Source: Clostridium sp. 1001271st1 H5
GTDB taxonomy: Bacteria > Bacillota > Clostridia > Lachnospirales > Lachnospiraceae
Reading direction: 5' to 3'
DNA length: 64,000 nucleotides
Assembly: GCF_005845215.1 (NCBI RefSeq)
Contig: NZ_SPHO01000001.1
Span: forward strand, 295,146-359,145
Below the pieces are notes generated by a model. That model saw only the letters and a list, made by a program, of their open reading frames with translations, did no database searches and was not told the origin of the DNA. A program made the position numbers and the translations under genes. Positions 43,313 to 53,251 of this stretch are shown one piece after another (the stretch's first letter is position 1; each line of letters begins with the position of its first letter).

Positions 43313-43945
43313 ATGAAAAGCATCCAGAATATTCAGACCAAGGACCTTGTGGTCCAGATTTTACGGGAACAGATTCTTTCCGGCGATTTGAAGCCGGGAG
43401 AAGAATTGACTCAGGAAGATGTGGCAGAAAAATTAGGGGTATCCAGAATGCCTGTGAGGGAGGCATTACAGGCCCTTACCCAGGAAGGATTTCTGACGAG
43501 GATGCGCAACCGCCATGTCTGTGTGTCCCGCATGAAGCGGACCCAGGTGTTGGAGTCATTTCGAATTATGGCTGTGGTGGAGTCTGAAATGCTTGGTATG
43601 CTGGATGAACCGGCGGCTCAGGTGCTGGTAAATCATATTGAGGAAACCATAAAGATATTGGAGCAGGGCAGAGAGGACAGAGGAAGGGAACTGGAATTGG
43701 AATACCACTGGCTGGTCGGTGAACTGCTTGAAAACCCATATTTGCAGCAGATGCTCAAAAAGCTTCAGGAGGGCTATTTATCATATGTCCTTTTGAAACT
43801 GCCTTTTATACAAAGCGAAAGGCTGGTTCTCCTGCAGCAGTTAGGAAATGCTGTCCGAAAGAGAGAGTGCTCAGTCATAAAGGACGTTCTGGTGAGGTAT
43901 TTCCAGCATCTGGCTGACATTCTCCTCAGCCGGGCAACCGTATGA
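43313..43945 (+). CDS. GntR-family (FCD) transcriptional regulator, second
   Basis: A 210-residue regulator. The N-terminal winged HTH (REQILSGDLKPGEEL, AEKLGVSRMPVREAL, LTQEGFL) is followed by an FCD-like helical domain. The ligand-binding histidines are less clear than in the first GntR protein (EYHWLVGELL only), so it may bind a different or no metal. It has its own promoter and overlaps or abuts the AraC gene. It may regulate the AraC gene or the upstream dehydrogenase block. Confidence 0.85.
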   Translation: MKSIQNIQTKDLVVQILREQILSGDLKPGEELTQEDVAEKLGVSRMPVREALQALTQEGFLTRMRNRHVCVSRMKRTQVLESFRIMAVVESEMLGMLDEPAAQVLVNHIEETIKILEQGREDRGRELELEYHWLVGELLENPYLQQMLKKLQEGYLSYVLLKLPFIQSERLVLLQQLGNAVRKRECSVIKDVLVRYFQHLADILLSRATV

Positions 43946-43965
43946 TACAGGGGAAGGGGATTTTT

Positions 43966-44934
43966 ATGAACCAGGAGCTGATTCAGAGCTTAAGCGTCAT
44001 TACGGAAGAAGAAAAGAAGATACTGGAAGGCAGTCCGGATATTGACAGGACCCTGTACATGGACCGGGAGGACATGGTCATTGACAGTGACAAGCTTCTG
44101 GAGGCAGGCAGGCTCATTACCATCCGGCCCCACACCCGCTTCGTACATTTTCCGGAGCACACACACAACTATGTGGAAGTGATTTACATGTGCCGCGGGG
44201 AGACGACTCATGTGGTGGACGGCAGGGAACTGAAGCTAAAGGAAGGGGAACTGCTGTTCCTGAACCAGCATGCTGTCCAGGAAATCCAGCCTGCGGGCCG
44301 GGAAGATATAGCGGTGAACTTCATCATTCTTCCGGAATTTTTTGACACGGCCTTCCGCATGATGGGGGAGGAGGAGAACCTGCTGCGGAACTTTATTGTG
44401 GGATGTCTCTGTGATGATACCAGATACGGACGTTACCTTCACTTCCAGATAGCGGACGTGCTTCCGGTCCAGAACCTGGTGGAGAATCTGGTGTGGTCCC
44501 TTATGCATGAACGGGAGGGAATGCAGTCCATGAACCAGACCACCATGGGCCTGCTGCTGCAGCATCTCATGCATTATACAGGGCGAATCCGGGTGAACCG
44601 GGACAGCGAACAATCCTTTGAGCAGCAGCTCACCCTCCAGGTCCTGCGCTACATAGACGAGCATTACAGGGAGGGCAGTCTGACTGAACTGGCAGCCCTG
44701 ATGGGATATGACGTGTACTGGCTCAGCCGGGCCATCAACCGTTTGCTGGGCCGCAATTACAAGGAATTGCTGCAGATTAAGCGGCTGAACCAGGCCGCGT
44801 TTCTCCTGCACAGCACGCGTATGCCGGTGGCGGATGTAAGCTTTGCCGTGGGCTATGACAATACCAGCTACTTTTACCGTATATTCAGGACCTATTACGG
44901 AATGTCACCCAGGGAGTACAGAAGGAACGGATAG
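43966..44934 (+). CDS. AraC-family transcriptional regulator (cupin N terminus)
   Basis: A 322-residue activator. Residues ~35-130 form a cupin-like sensor (FPEHTHNYVEVIYM, then LKEGELLFLNQHAVQEI). The C-terminal ~100 residues hold two AraC helix-turn-helix motifs (SLTELAALMGYDVYWLSRAI and VADVSFAVGYDNTSYFYRIF). ATG 43966 follows GGGGAAGGGGA at about six bases; an in-frame ATG at 43942 overlaps the GntR stop. It lies just before the rhamnose genes on the same strand, so it is the likely rhamnose-responsive activator, although a terminator-like hairpin separates them. Confidence 0.86.
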   Translation: MNQELIQSLSVITEEEKKILEGSPDIDRTLYMDREDMVIDSDKLLEAGRLITIRPHTRFVHFPEHTHNYVEVIYMCRGETTHVVDGRELKLKEGELLFLNQHAVQEIQPAGREDIAVNFIILPEFFDTAFRMMGEEENLLRNFIVGCLCDDTRYGRYLHFQIADVLPVQNLVENLVWSLMHEREGMQSMNQTTMGLLLQHLMHYTGRIRVNRDSEQSFEQQLTLQVLRYIDEHYREGSLTELAALMGYDVYWLSRAINRLLGRNYKELLQIKRLNQAAFLLHSTRMPVADVSFAVGYDNTSYFYRIFRTYYGMSPREYRRNG

Positions 44935-44982
44935 AAGGTCCGGGCTGCACAAGGCTGCCGGTCCAAAACAGTGTTTAAGTGC

Positions 44983-45025
44983 AAATAAGGACGCATTTTT
45001 TTATAAATGCCGTTCTTATTTTTTT
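44983..45025 (+). terminator. Probable terminator after the AraC gene
   Basis: AAATAAG...CTTATTT with an imperfect inner stem and T runs in loop and tail (TTATTTTTTTG). Between the AraC and rhaB genes. Confidence 0.6.
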
Positions 45026-45071
45026 GTTCTTTCTGATATATGATGGTGATAACAGACGAGGAGGTATGACA

Positions 45072-46481
45072 GTGAACCGTTATTATCTTGCAGTGGACAT
45101 AGGGGCATCCAGCGGGCGGCACATCCTGGGGTGGATGGAGAACGGAACGATGAACCTTCGGGAAATCTACCGTTTTTCCAATGGCATGGAAATGGAGGAC
45201 GGAACCCTGTGCTGGAATCTCAGCCGGCTTTTTGAGGAAATCAAGGCCGGAATGAAAGAATGTAAAAAACTGGGAATCAACCCGGTGAGCATGGGCATCG
45301 ACACCTGGGCCGTGGACTTTGTCCTTTTGGACAAACAGGGACATGTGCTGGGCAAAACAGCCGGCTACAGGGACAGGCGTACCGAGGGAATGGATTTAAA
45401 GGTATATGAGCGGATTTCCAGGGAGGAGCTGTACCAAAGGACCGGCATCCAGAAGCAGATTTTCAACACCATTTACCAGCTGATGGCAGTGAAGGAACAA
45501 CAGCCGGAAATTCTTTCCGGGGCGGAAAGTTTCCTCATGGTGCCGGATTACTTAAACTACCTTTTGACCGGGGTAAAGAAGCAGGAGTACACCAATGCCA
45601 CCACCACCCAGCTGGTAAATCCCTCCCAACGCACCTGGGACAGGGAATTGATTGAGACACTGGGATATCCCCGGAAGCTTTTCGGTGAATTGTCCATGCC
45701 GGGAACCGTGGTGGGAAGACTCAGCGGGGAGATACAGAGGGAGACGGGCCTGGATTGCCAGGTGGTGCTTCCGGCCACCCATGATACTGGCTCCGCTGTG
45801 GCGGCCGTGCCTTCCAACCGGGACCATGTGCTCTATATCAGCTCAGGAACCTGGTCCCTAATGGGGACGGAGCTTAGGGAGGCTGACTGCCGGAAGGTGA
45901 GCATGGAGGCCAACTTTACCAACGAGGGCGGATATGAGTACAGGTACCGTTTCCTTAAGAATATCATGGGGCTGTGGATGATTCAGTCCGTGAGAAAGGA
46001 ATGGAAGGAAGCTGGGGAGGATTATTCCTTTGGCGAAATATGCCAGAGGGCTTCCCGCGAAACCATTTCCTCCATTGTGGACTGTAATGACAGCCGTTTC
46101 CTGGCTCCTGAGAGCATGTGCGGCGCGGTAAAGGCATACTGTGAGGAGACGGGACAGCAGGTGCCTGAGACCAAGTGGGAGATGGCGGCCGTGATTTATA
46201 ACAGCTTGGCGGACTGCTACCGCATCTGCTGCCGGGAAATCGAGAGTCTTACAGGCGCGGGCTATGACTGCATCCACATTGTTGGAGGCGGAGCCAATGC
46301 AGACTACCTGAACCGCCTGACAGCAAAGGCCACAGGAAAAACTGTATATGCAGGCCCGGCCGAGGCCACGGCCATTGGGAACCTGGCAGTGCAGATGATA
46401 GAGGGGAATGAGTACCGGGACCTTGAGGATGCCAGGGACAGTATATTCCGCTCATTTGAAATTAAAACATATGAACCTTGA
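45072..46481 (+). CDS. rhaB: Rhamnulokinase
   Basis: A 469-residue sugar kinase of the FGGY (ASKHA) superfamily, phosphorylating L-rhamnulose to rhamnulose 1-phosphate. Motifs: AVDIGASSGRH (phosphate loop), GIDTWAVDFVLLD, PDYLNYLLTG, LPATHDTGSAVAAVP with the catalytic Asp, YISSGTWSLMG and the adenosine-binding IVGGGANADYLN. GTG 45072 has GAGGAGG seven bases upstream; the ATG at 45066 is too close to that site. It starts a four-gene rhamnose operon. Confidence 0.94.
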   Translation: MNRYYLAVDIGASSGRHILGWMENGTMNLREIYRFSNGMEMEDGTLCWNLSRLFEEIKAGMKECKKLGINPVSMGIDTWAVDFVLLDKQGHVLGKTAGYRDRRTEGMDLKVYERISREELYQRTGIQKQIFNTIYQLMAVKEQQPEILSGAESFLMVPDYLNYLLTGVKKQEYTNATTTQLVNPSQRTWDRELIETLGYPRKLFGELSMPGTVVGRLSGEIQRETGLDCQVVLPATHDTGSAVAAVPSNRDHVLYISSGTWSLMGTELREADCRKVSMEANFTNEGGYEYRYRFLKNIMGLWMIQSVRKEWKEAGEDYSFGEICQRASRETISSIVDCNDSRFLAPESMCGAVKAYCEETGQQVPETKWEMAAVIYNSLADCYRICCREIESLTGAGYDCIHIVGGGANADYLNRLTAKATGKTVYAGPAEATAIGNLAVQMIEGNEYRDLEDARDSIFRSFEIKTYEP

Positions 46482-46511
46482 TGAAATGGTTTTGTGAGGG
46501 GAGGGGACCGT

Positions 46512-46826
46512 ATGGTCAGAAAAGGATTTAAGATGTTCCTCAATCCGGGAATGGCAGAGGAATATGAGAGGCGGCACAATGAACTGTGGCCTGAGATGAA
46601 AGAAATGATACACCAGTACGGCGGACATAATTACAGCATTTTTCTGGACAGGGAGAACCATGTGCTCTACGGGTACCTGGAAGTGGAGGACGAGGAACTC
46701 TGGGACCGGTCAGCAGATACGCCCGTTAACCGCAGGTGGTGGGACTATATGGCCGACATCATGGAGACCCATGCGGACAACAGCCCGGTATGCGTTGACT
46801 TTGTACCGGTATTTCATTTGGATTAA
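46512..46826 (+). CDS. rhaM: L-rhamnose mutarotase
   Basis: A 104-residue enzyme interconverting alpha and beta anomers of L-rhamnose. The family signature [12 protein letters not shown] (with the catalytic His), the YSIFLD segment and the WWDYMADIM helix are clear. ATG 46512 follows GGGAGGGG by five bases. It lies 30 bases after rhaB and 26 bases before rhaA. Confidence 0.93.
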   Translation: MVRKGFKMFLNPGMAEEYERRHNELWPEMKEMIHQYGGHNYSIFLDRENHVLYGYLEVEDEELWDRSADTPVNRRWWDYMADIMETHADNSPVCVDFVPVFHLD

Positions 46827-46852
46827 AATTTGATGGTGAAAAGGAGAATACC

Positions 46853-48103
46853 ATGGACATACAGGAAAGATATGAATCAGCAAAAGAAATCTACGCCGGA
46901 TTAGGCGTTGACGCGGACGCGGCAGTGGAGCAGCTCAGGAACATTCCCATTTCCATGCACTGCTGGCAGGGGGATGACGTCATGGGATTTGAGGGTGCGG
47001 ACAGTCTGTCCGGCGGCATCCAGGCAACGGGAAACTATCCTGGAAAGGCCAGAAATCCCCAGGAGCTTATGGCGGATATTGACAAGGCATTGAGCCTGAT
47101 TCCGGGAAAGCACAGAATCAATCTTCACGCCAGCTATGCCATTTTCCAGAACGGGGAAAAGGCGGACCGCGACGCACTGGAGCCAAAGCATTTCACGAAA
47201 TGGGTGGAATTTGCAAAGGAGAGAGGGCTGGGACTGGACTTCAACCCTACCATGTTCTCCCATCCAAAGGCTGAGAACGCCACCCTGTCCAGCGAGGACC
47301 CTGAAATCAGGAGGTTCTGGATTGACCACTGCAAGGCCTGTGTGCGCATTTCCCAGTACTTTGCTCAGGAGCTGGGAAGTCCCTGCGCCATGAACATCTG
47401 GATTCCCGACGGATTCAAGGATGTACCGGCTGACCGCACCAGTCCAAGGGCCAGGCTGAAGGATTCCCTGGACCAGATTCTGGCCATGGATTACGATAAG
47501 AGCAAGGTGCTTATTGCAGTGGAATCCAAGGTGTTCGGCATTGGTATGGAGAGCTGTACCGTTGGCTCCCATGAGTTTTACATGAACTATGCTGCCTCCA
47601 GGGGCATCATGTGCCTGCTGGACAGCGGCCACTTCCATCCCACGGAAATGATATCCGATAAGATTTCCTCCATGCTGCTGTTTTCAGACAAGATTGCCCT
47701 TCACGTAAGCCGCCCCGTGCGCTGGGACAGCGACCATGTGGTGCTCTTTGACGACGAGACAAGGGAGATTGCTAAGGAGATTGTCAGGAACGACCCCGGC
47801 AGGGTGCTTCTGGCCCTGGACTTTTTCGACGCCAGCATCAACCGTGTCTGCGCATGGGTGGTGGGTATGAGAAACATGCAGAAAGCCCTTTTATATGCCC
47901 TGCTTATGCCGAATGAGAAGCTTGCAAAGCTTCAGGAGGAGCGCAGGTTCACGGAGCTCATGATGGAGCAGGAAGAGCTTAAGACATATCCATTTGGGGA
48001 TGTGTGGGATTATTTCTGCCGGATAAACCAGGTGCCGGTGAAGGAACAGTGGTTTAGGGAAGCAGAATCCTATGAGAAGGAAGTACTCTTAAAGCGCAGC
48101 TGA
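46853..48103 (+). CDS. rhaA: L-rhamnose isomerase
   Basis: A 416-residue TIM-barrel isomerase that converts L-rhamnose to L-rhamnulose. Recognisable blocks are [38 protein letters not shown], the metal-binding [13 protein letters not shown] and [15 protein letters not shown]. Length is typical. AAAAGGAGA precedes the ATG. It is in the order rhaB-M-A-D. Confidence 0.96.
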   Translation: MDIQERYESAKEIYAGLGVDADAAVEQLRNIPISMHCWQGDDVMGFEGADSLSGGIQATGNYPGKARNPQELMADIDKALSLIPGKHRINLHASYAIFQNGEKADRDALEPKHFTKWVEFAKERGLGLDFNPTMFSHPKAENATLSSEDPEIRRFWIDHCKACVRISQYFAQELGSPCAMNIWIPDGFKDVPADRTSPRARLKDSLDQILAMDYDKSKVLIAVESKVFGIGMESCTVGSHEFYMNYAASRGIMCLLDSGHFHPTEMISDKISSMLLFSDKIALHVSRPVRWDSDHVVLFDDETREIAKEIVRNDPGRVLLALDFFDASINRVCAWVVGMRNMQKALLYALLMPNEKLAKLQEERRFTELMMEQEELKTYPFGDVWDYFCRINQVPVKEQWFREAESYEKEVLLKRS

Positions 48104-48138
48104 CAGATTGAAAAAATAATGATTGTGAGGAATAGAGG

Positions 48139-48966
48139 ATGAAAGTATTAGACACAGCTTTTGCAAAAGGCTTCATACGTGTGTGTGATGACGGATTTAA
48201 CCAGAACTGGCATGAGAGAAACGGCGGCAACTTAAGCTACCGCATCAAGCCGGAGGAAGTGGAGTCCGTGAAGGAGGAGCTTTCCTATGACGGGGAGTGG
48301 CAGTCCATCGGCACCAGCGTACCTGCCCTGGCAGGGGAGTATTTTATGGTGTCAGGAAGCGGCAAATTCATGCGCAACATGATTCTGGAACCGGAGTCCA
48401 ACTGCTGTATCCTGGAGGTGGACCAGGCAGGGGAGAACTACCGTATCTGCTGGGGACTGGTTAAGGGCGGAAGGCCCACCAGCGAGCTGCCCACCCATCT
48501 GATGAACCATGAGGTGAAGATGAAGGCTACAGAGGGCAGATACAGGGTGATTTACCATGCCCATCCTGCCAATATCATTGCCCTGACCTTTGTCCTGCCC
48601 CTGACAGATGAGGTGTTTACCAGGGAACTGTGGGAAATGGCCACGGAGTGCCCCGTGGTATTCCCCTCAGGCGTGGGCGTGGTGGGCTGGATGGTGCCCG
48701 GCGGACGCGACATTGCCGTGGCCACCAGCAGACTGATGGAGGAGTACGACGCAGCCGTATGGGCCCACCACGGCCTGTTCTGTGCAGGGGAGGACTTTGA
48801 TTTGACCTTTGGCCTGATGCATACCATTGAGAAGTCGGCTGAAATCCTGGTAAAGGTGTTAAGCATCCGCCCGGACAAGCTTCAGACCATCACACCCCGG
48901 GATTTTAAGAATCTGGCAGTGGATTTCCATGTGAACCTGCCTGAAAAATTCCTGTATGAGAAATAG
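48139..48966 (+). CDS. rhaD: Rhamnulose-1-phosphate aldolase
   Basis: A 275-residue class II aldolase that cleaves rhamnulose 1-phosphate to dihydroxyacetone phosphate and L-lactaldehyde. Zinc ligands are seen in IYHAHPANI and the later WAHHGLFC; NWHERNGGNLSYR and SGSGKFMRN line the phosphate site. It is the last gene of the rhamnose operon and is followed by a strong terminator. No lactaldehyde reductase gene lies in the window. Confidence 0.95.
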   Translation: MKVLDTAFAKGFIRVCDDGFNQNWHERNGGNLSYRIKPEEVESVKEELSYDGEWQSIGTSVPALAGEYFMVSGSGKFMRNMILEPESNCCILEVDQAGENYRICWGLVKGGRPTSELPTHLMNHEVKMKATEGRYRVIYHAHPANIIALTFVLPLTDEVFTRELWEMATECPVVFPSGVGVVGWMVPGGRDIAVATSRLMEEYDAAVWAHHGLFCAGEDFDLTFGLMHTIEKSAEILVKVLSIRPDKLQTITPRDFKNLAVDFHVNLPEKFLYEK

Positions 48967-49010
48967 GCGGTAAAAAACAGGAAGCTGATAAAAAGAAAAT
49001 AAGATGGCGG

Positions 49011-49054
49011 AAAAAAGAGGGGACATTCCCGGGAAGGGGAATGCCTCCTCTTTT
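49011..49054 (+). terminator. Terminator of the rhamnose operon
   Basis: AAAAGAGGGGACATTCCC and GGGAATGCCTCCTCTTTT form a long, nearly perfect hairpin ending in a short T tract. Confidence 0.88.
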
Positions 49055-49162
49055 GGTGTACAACAGCAATCATACAATGTTGTGGTAAAAATGGGACTGC
49101 AGAGTGCGGCTTCCGGCGGGAGATGGCCGGCAGGAGATTACCCTCCGGATTTGCCGGCAGCT

Positions 49163-50086
49163 CTACCGGCTGGAAGAAAGCTGCTCCGTGTCCTCCTCGA
49201 AATCCGTGGTCAGCTCATTGGTATAGGTCACTGTGTTCAGGGTTTTGCGGTATTTGAGAGGGGAAATGGTCATGAAGGATTTGAACATCCGTTCGAAGTA
49301 GGTCAGGCTTTCATAACCCAGCTCATGGGCAATCCCGGAGATGCTCATATCTGTTTCCTCCAGCAGGCGCTTGGCCCTGCGTATGCGGTGTATGTTGGTG
49401 TACTCCGTGACCGTGTATCCCGTAATCTCCTTAAAGGTGCGGCACACATAATATTTGCTGAGATAGAAGTGGGCGGCCAGCTCCTCCAGGGAAATATTCT
49501 GCTCGCAGTTTTCGGAAAGATAGTCGGCTATGGCGTAGGCCGTGCGGTATTTGGGGTGGTCGGAGGAATGGGGGCTGGCGCCCTCCTGCTTTGACACATA
49601 GGAAGTTATCTTAAAGAGCCACGTAAGGGTTTCCAATTCAATGCCAATCTTGTAATTGCGGGCCTTTTCAGTCATGGCAATGCGCAGGTTGCGGTAAAAG
49701 TTAAGGAACAGGGCCTGCTGCTCCTTATCCAGGTGGTAGACCCCGTAGTGCTCATGAAAGAACCGCACCAACTGCAGGGAAGGGTACCTCTGGTCAAAGG
49801 ACTGCATCCGGTCATAGGCAACGTACAGGATGACGCGGTTATGGCCGGTGTCCTCTGCTGTCACGGACTTTGTCATGTGAATCAGGTTGGTGTCCACCAG
49901 AATCAGGTCCCCGGAGCGGGCCACGTATTCCCTGTTGTTGAAGAAAAAAAGACGCTCCCCTTCTATGATGTAAAAAATCTCGTATTGGTTGTGGAAATGC
50001 TTTACCCGCATGTCGAACTTGCCGTAGCGGACCATTTGCTCCAGGGAAATCCCCTCAATCTCTCCGTAAAATGTCACCTTTTCCAT
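49163..50086 (-). CDS. AraC-family transcriptional regulator of the rhamnogalacturonan locus
   Basis: A 307-residue activator with an N-terminal cupin sensor (VKHFHNQYEIFYIIEGER, SGDLILVDTNLIHM) and a C-terminal double HTH (SLEELAAHFYLSKYYVCRTF, SISGIAHELGYESLTYFERMFK). The last ~20 residues are an acidic/serine tail beyond the normal end. It is divergent from TRAP system 3 and GH105 with a 248-base gap, so it probably controls that operon in response to a pectin-derived sugar. Confidence 0.86.
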   Translation of the reverse strand: MEKVTFYGEIEGISLEQMVRYGKFDMRVKHFHNQYEIFYIIEGERLFFFNNREYVARSGDLILVDTNLIHMTKSVTAEDTGHNRVILYVAYDRMQSFDQRYPSLQLVRFFHEHYGVYHLDKEQQALFLNFYRNLRIAMTEKARNYKIGIELETLTWLFKITSYVSKQEGASPHSSDHPKYRTAYAIADYLSENCEQNISLEELAAHFYLSKYYVCRTFKEITGYTVTEYTNIHRIRRAKRLLEETDMSISGIAHELGYESLTYFERMFKSFMTISPLKYRKTLNTVTYTNELTTDFEEDTEQLSSSR

Positions 50087-50231
50087 ATGTCTGGCCTATC
50101 CTCCTGTTCCTGTGCATCCATGTATAGTATAGTTGTAATCAATCAGGCTGTACCTGTCAACAGATGAGAGCAATATTGTTTGAAAAATGTTAAAAGACTG
50201 CAACACGGAATAAGAAACAGCCCTCGGTATA

Positions 50232-50240
50232 TGATACAAT
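50232..50240 (+). promoter_or_regulatory. Extended -10 promoter of TRAP system 3
   Basis: TG-A-TACAAT at 50232-50240 with no clear -35 element, as expected of an AraC-activated promoter. It is ~95 bases before the dctP start. Confidence 0.5.
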
Positions 50241-50334
50241 CTAGTCAAACAAGAGTACAGAAGATATGCATCAGCCCATGGGATTATCTGTACTTATTGC
50301 AGATGGTGAACTGCGTATGAAAAGGAGAGAGAAC

Positions 50335-51357
50335 ATGAAATCTTGCAGGAAAACAATCGGTATAGCGGCAGCGGTTTTAAGCGTGGCCGTCATATGTGTG
50401 ACCTTTTTCCAGGTGACAAGTGCAAAGGCCAGCGACAAGCTGGTAATCAGGCTGGCCCACAACCAGGCGGCGGGCTCTGAGATAGCGGATTCCATTGCCC
50501 TGATATCGGATATTGCGGCAGAGGACGCTTCCATGAATATGGAGGTGCAGATTTATCCCAGCGGTGTCCTGGGGACCGAGAAGGACATCATTGAGATGGT
50601 GAAAGCGGGAATCCTGGACATGGCCAAGGTAAGCTCCAACACCCTGGGGCAGTTTAAGGAGGAATACTCCATTTTCGCTGTTCCATATCTTTTTAACGGA
50701 CAGCAGCATTATTACGACGCCATGCAGAAGTCGGAGAAGGTAAAGGAGCTGTTCATGTCCACGGAGGACGAGGGTTATATAGCCATTGGTTACTATGCCA
50801 ACGGGGCCAGGAACTTTTATCTGAAGGAGGACAAGCCCTGTGTTGAACCTTCTGTATTAAAAGGCAAGAAGATACGCTCCATGCCCAACACTACCTCTAT
50901 GGACATGATTGAGGCCATGGGTGGAACCCCGGTGCCCATGGCGGGAGGGGAGACTTATGCGTCCCTTCAGCAGGGCATTGTGGACGGCGCGGAGAATACG
51001 GAGCTGGTGCTCACCGTGGACGGACATCAGGATTTGGTAAAATCCTATACATATACGGAGCACCAGTATTCGCCGGATATTTATATCATCAGTACCAAGA
51101 CCTGGAACCGCATGACAGCACAACAGCAGGATTATCTGGTAAAAGGATTTGAACAGACCAATGAGAACTTCAAGCAGCTCTATAACGGCATGATGGATGA
51201 GGCCGTTGCGGAGGCTGAATCCAACGGCGTGCACATTTACAGGGATATAGACAAGACTGCGTTCATACAGGCGGTACAGCCCATCCATGACAAATTCTGT
51301 GCCAAGGGCGGGAGTTATAAAGCCCTGTATGACGATATCCAGAAGTACGCAGAGTAA
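50335..51357 (+). CDS. TRAP solute-binding protein (DctP), system 3
   Basis: A 340-residue binding protein. It has a signal peptide but no lipobox Cys, ending near TSAKAS, so it may be released or held by an uncleaved anchor. DctP features: IRLAHNQAAGSE, the ligand Arg region LKGKKIRSMPNTTSMDM and GIVDGAENTELVLT. ATG 50335 follows AAGGAGAG; an upstream in-frame ATG at 50266 has no site. It is the first gene of the operon with dctQ, dctM, GH105 and acetylesterase, so the substrate is probably a uronate-containing sugar such as an unsaturated rhamnogalacturonan disaccharide or galacturonate. Confidence 0.9.
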   Translation: MKSCRKTIGIAAAVLSVAVICVTFFQVTSAKASDKLVIRLAHNQAAGSEIADSIALISDIAAEDASMNMEVQIYPSGVLGTEKDIIEMVKAGILDMAKVSSNTLGQFKEEYSIFAVPYLFNGQQHYYDAMQKSEKVKELFMSTEDEGYIAIGYYANGARNFYLKEDKPCVEPSVLKGKKIRSMPNTTSMDMIEAMGGTPVPMAGGETYASLQQGIVDGAENTELVLTVDGHQDLVKSYTYTEHQYSPDIYIISTKTWNRMTAQQQDYLVKGFEQTNENFKQLYNGMMDEAVAEAESNGVHIYRDIDKTAFIQAVQPIHDKFCAKGGSYKALYDDIQKYAE

Positions 51358-51372
51358 AAGGGGGAAAGCAAG

Positions 51373-51843
51373 ATGATGAAAATATTGAACCGGTTTCTGG
51401 AAACCGTGCTGGCCATTCTGGTGGCGCTTATGGTGGCGGGATGCTTCTGGCAGGTAATTACCCGCTTCCTGCTGCACAATCCCAGCAAATACACGGAAGA
51501 ACTTTTAAGATACATGCTCATATGGCTTACCATGCTGGGGGTGCCTTATGCCTACGGCAGGGATAGCCATCTGTCCATCAACCTGATTACCAGGACGTTT
51601 AAGCCAAAGAACCTGACCAGGACAAAGATAGGAATCGAATTCCTGGTCCTGTTCATCAGTATCTTTGTGATGATAGCGGGAGGCTTTATGGTGACCCTTA
51701 ACTCGGCAGGCCAGATATCTCCGGCCATGCAGCTTCCCATGCAGGTATATTACATATGTGTGCCCATAAGCGGCGTTCTGATGGTATTATACTGCGTGCA
51801 GCGTCTCATCGTGTTTACAAAAGATTTAAAGGAGGAGAAATAG
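51373..51843 (+). CDS. TRAP small permease (DctQ), system 3
   Basis: A 156-residue, four-helix membrane protein with VITRFLLHNPSKYTEELLRY and W in IWLTMLG. It lies 15 bases after dctP and one base before dctM's leader, as in other TRAP operons. Confidence 0.9.
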   Translation: MMKILNRFLETVLAILVALMVAGCFWQVITRFLLHNPSKYTEELLRYMLIWLTMLGVPYAYGRDSHLSINLITRTFKPKNLTRTKIGIEFLVLFISIFVMIAGGFMVTLNSAGQISPAMQLPMQVYYICVPISGVLMVLYCVQRLIVFTKDLKEEK

Positions 51844-51844
51844 T

Positions 51845-53152
51845 ATGGAAATTCAGGCAGCCATTGTTCTGGTCCTGGTATTCTTTCTCATGCTGGCCAT
51901 GAGCGTACCGGTATCATTCAGCATCATTTCAGCGTCACTGCTGACCATCATCATGTTCCTGACACCTGGTTTCGGCATGTTTGTCTCTGCCCAGAAGATT
52001 GTCAGCGGAATCGACAGCTTTACCCTTTTGGCCGTGCCCTTCTTTGTGCTGGCGGGACTGCTTATGAGCAGCGGCGGTATTGCCAAGCGGCTGATTAACC
52101 TGGCCATGCTTTTTCTGGGCAGGGTTCCCGGCTCCCTGGCCATGACCAACATAGCGGGCAACGCCATGTTCGGTTCCATATCAGGCTCGGGCATTGCAGC
52201 GGCAACCGCCATCGGAGGCGTCATGCTGCCCCTGGAGGAGGAGCAGGGATATGACAAGGGTTTTTCAGCGGCCGTGAATATTGCCACCGCGCCTGTGGGC
52301 CAGCTGATTCCGCCCACTGCCTCCTTTATCGTGTATTCCGCTGCCAGCGGAGGTGTCTCTGTTGCAGCATTACTCATGGCAGGCTGGGTGCCGGGACTTT
52401 TGTGGGCAGCCCTGTGCATGGCAGTGGCCTGTGTCTACGGCGCAAAGCACGGATATGTGATGAAGCGGGACAAGATGACGGCAGCCATCGTTGTAAAGAC
52501 CGTATGGGAGGCCATTCCCAGCCTGTTCCTTATTGTTATCATAATCGGCGGCATCCTTTCCGGTTATTTCACCCCCACCGAGGCATCGGGTGTGGCCGTT
52601 GTATATGCCTTCCTTTTATCGGTATTCGTATATAAGAGCATTAAGATAAAGGATATGCCCAGGATACTGGTGGACACAGCGGTTATGACCACCATCGTCA
52701 TGCTGATTATCGGAGCATCCTCCGTGCTGTCCTTTGTCCTGTCCTTTACAGGATTGCCCCAGGCTATCAGTAAGCTGCTGCTGGGGATTTCCGATAACCG
52801 GATTGTCATTCTGCTGATTATCAATATAACACTGCTGATTGTGGGAACCTTTATGGACATGGCTCCGGCCCTGCTCATATTCACACCTATTTTCCTTCCC
52901 ATTGTAAAGAGCCTGGGAATGGACCCCATCCAGTTCGGAGTCATGATTGTCATGAACCTGTCCATCGGCACCATTACGCCGCCGGTTGGAAATGTTCTCT
53001 TTGTGGGATGCAGCGTTGCCAGACTGCAGGTGGAGGACGTAATGAAGAAACTGCTCCCCTTCTTTGGAGCCATTGTGGCTGCATTGATGTTCATTACCTT
53101 TGTGCCGGGATTCAGTCTGTGGCTGCCCGGCGTCCTGGGATTGCTGAAATAA
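51845..53152 (+). CDS. TRAP large permease (DctM), system 3
   Basis: A 435-residue, ~12-helix permease with MFGSISGSGIAAATAIGGVM and GTITPPVGNVLFVGC. It is closely similar to system 1 DctM in length and motifs, so the two share a recent family branch. AAAGGAGG precedes the ATG. Confidence 0.93.
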   Translation: MEIQAAIVLVLVFFLMLAMSVPVSFSIISASLLTIIMFLTPGFGMFVSAQKIVSGIDSFTLLAVPFFVLAGLLMSSGGIAKRLINLAMLFLGRVPGSLAMTNIAGNAMFGSISGSGIAAATAIGGVMLPLEEEQGYDKGFSAAVNIATAPVGQLIPPTASFIVYSAASGGVSVAALLMAGWVPGLLWAALCMAVACVYGAKHGYVMKRDKMTAAIVVKTVWEAIPSLFLIVIIIGGILSGYFTPTEASGVAVVYAFLLSVFVYKSIKIKDMPRILVDTAVMTTIVMLIIGASSVLSFVLSFTGLPQAISKLLLGISDNRIVILLIINITLLIVGTFMDMAPALLIFTPIFLPIVKSLGMDPIQFGVMIVMNLSIGTITPPVGNVLFVGCSVARLQVEDVMKKLLPFFGAIVAALMFITFVPGFSLWLPGVLGLLK

Positions 53153-53179
53153 GAGCAGAAAGCGCAGGGATATTAAATA

Positions 53180-53251
53180 AGGAGCGGGGACGAAAGAAGG
53201 AGCGAAAATGAAAAGAGGAGCGAGGATGAAATGAGGAGTATGGACGGAGTG
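53180..53251 (+). repeat. Four imperfect 18-bp tandem repeats each with an SD-like AGGAG
   Basis: Units begin AGGAGCGGGGACG (53180), AGGAGCGAAAATG (53198), AGGAGCGAGGATG (53216) and AGGAGTATGGACG (53234), each 18 bases. The GH105 ATG (53231) lies at the end of the third unit, and the fourth is in the coding region. Each unit supplies a ribosome-binding sequence. Confidence 0.8.

Noticed and set aside
49004..49594. Open frame of ~196 codons on the plus strand beginning in the rhamnose operon terminator
   Set aside because: Starts inside a strong hairpin and is antisense to the AraC regulator.
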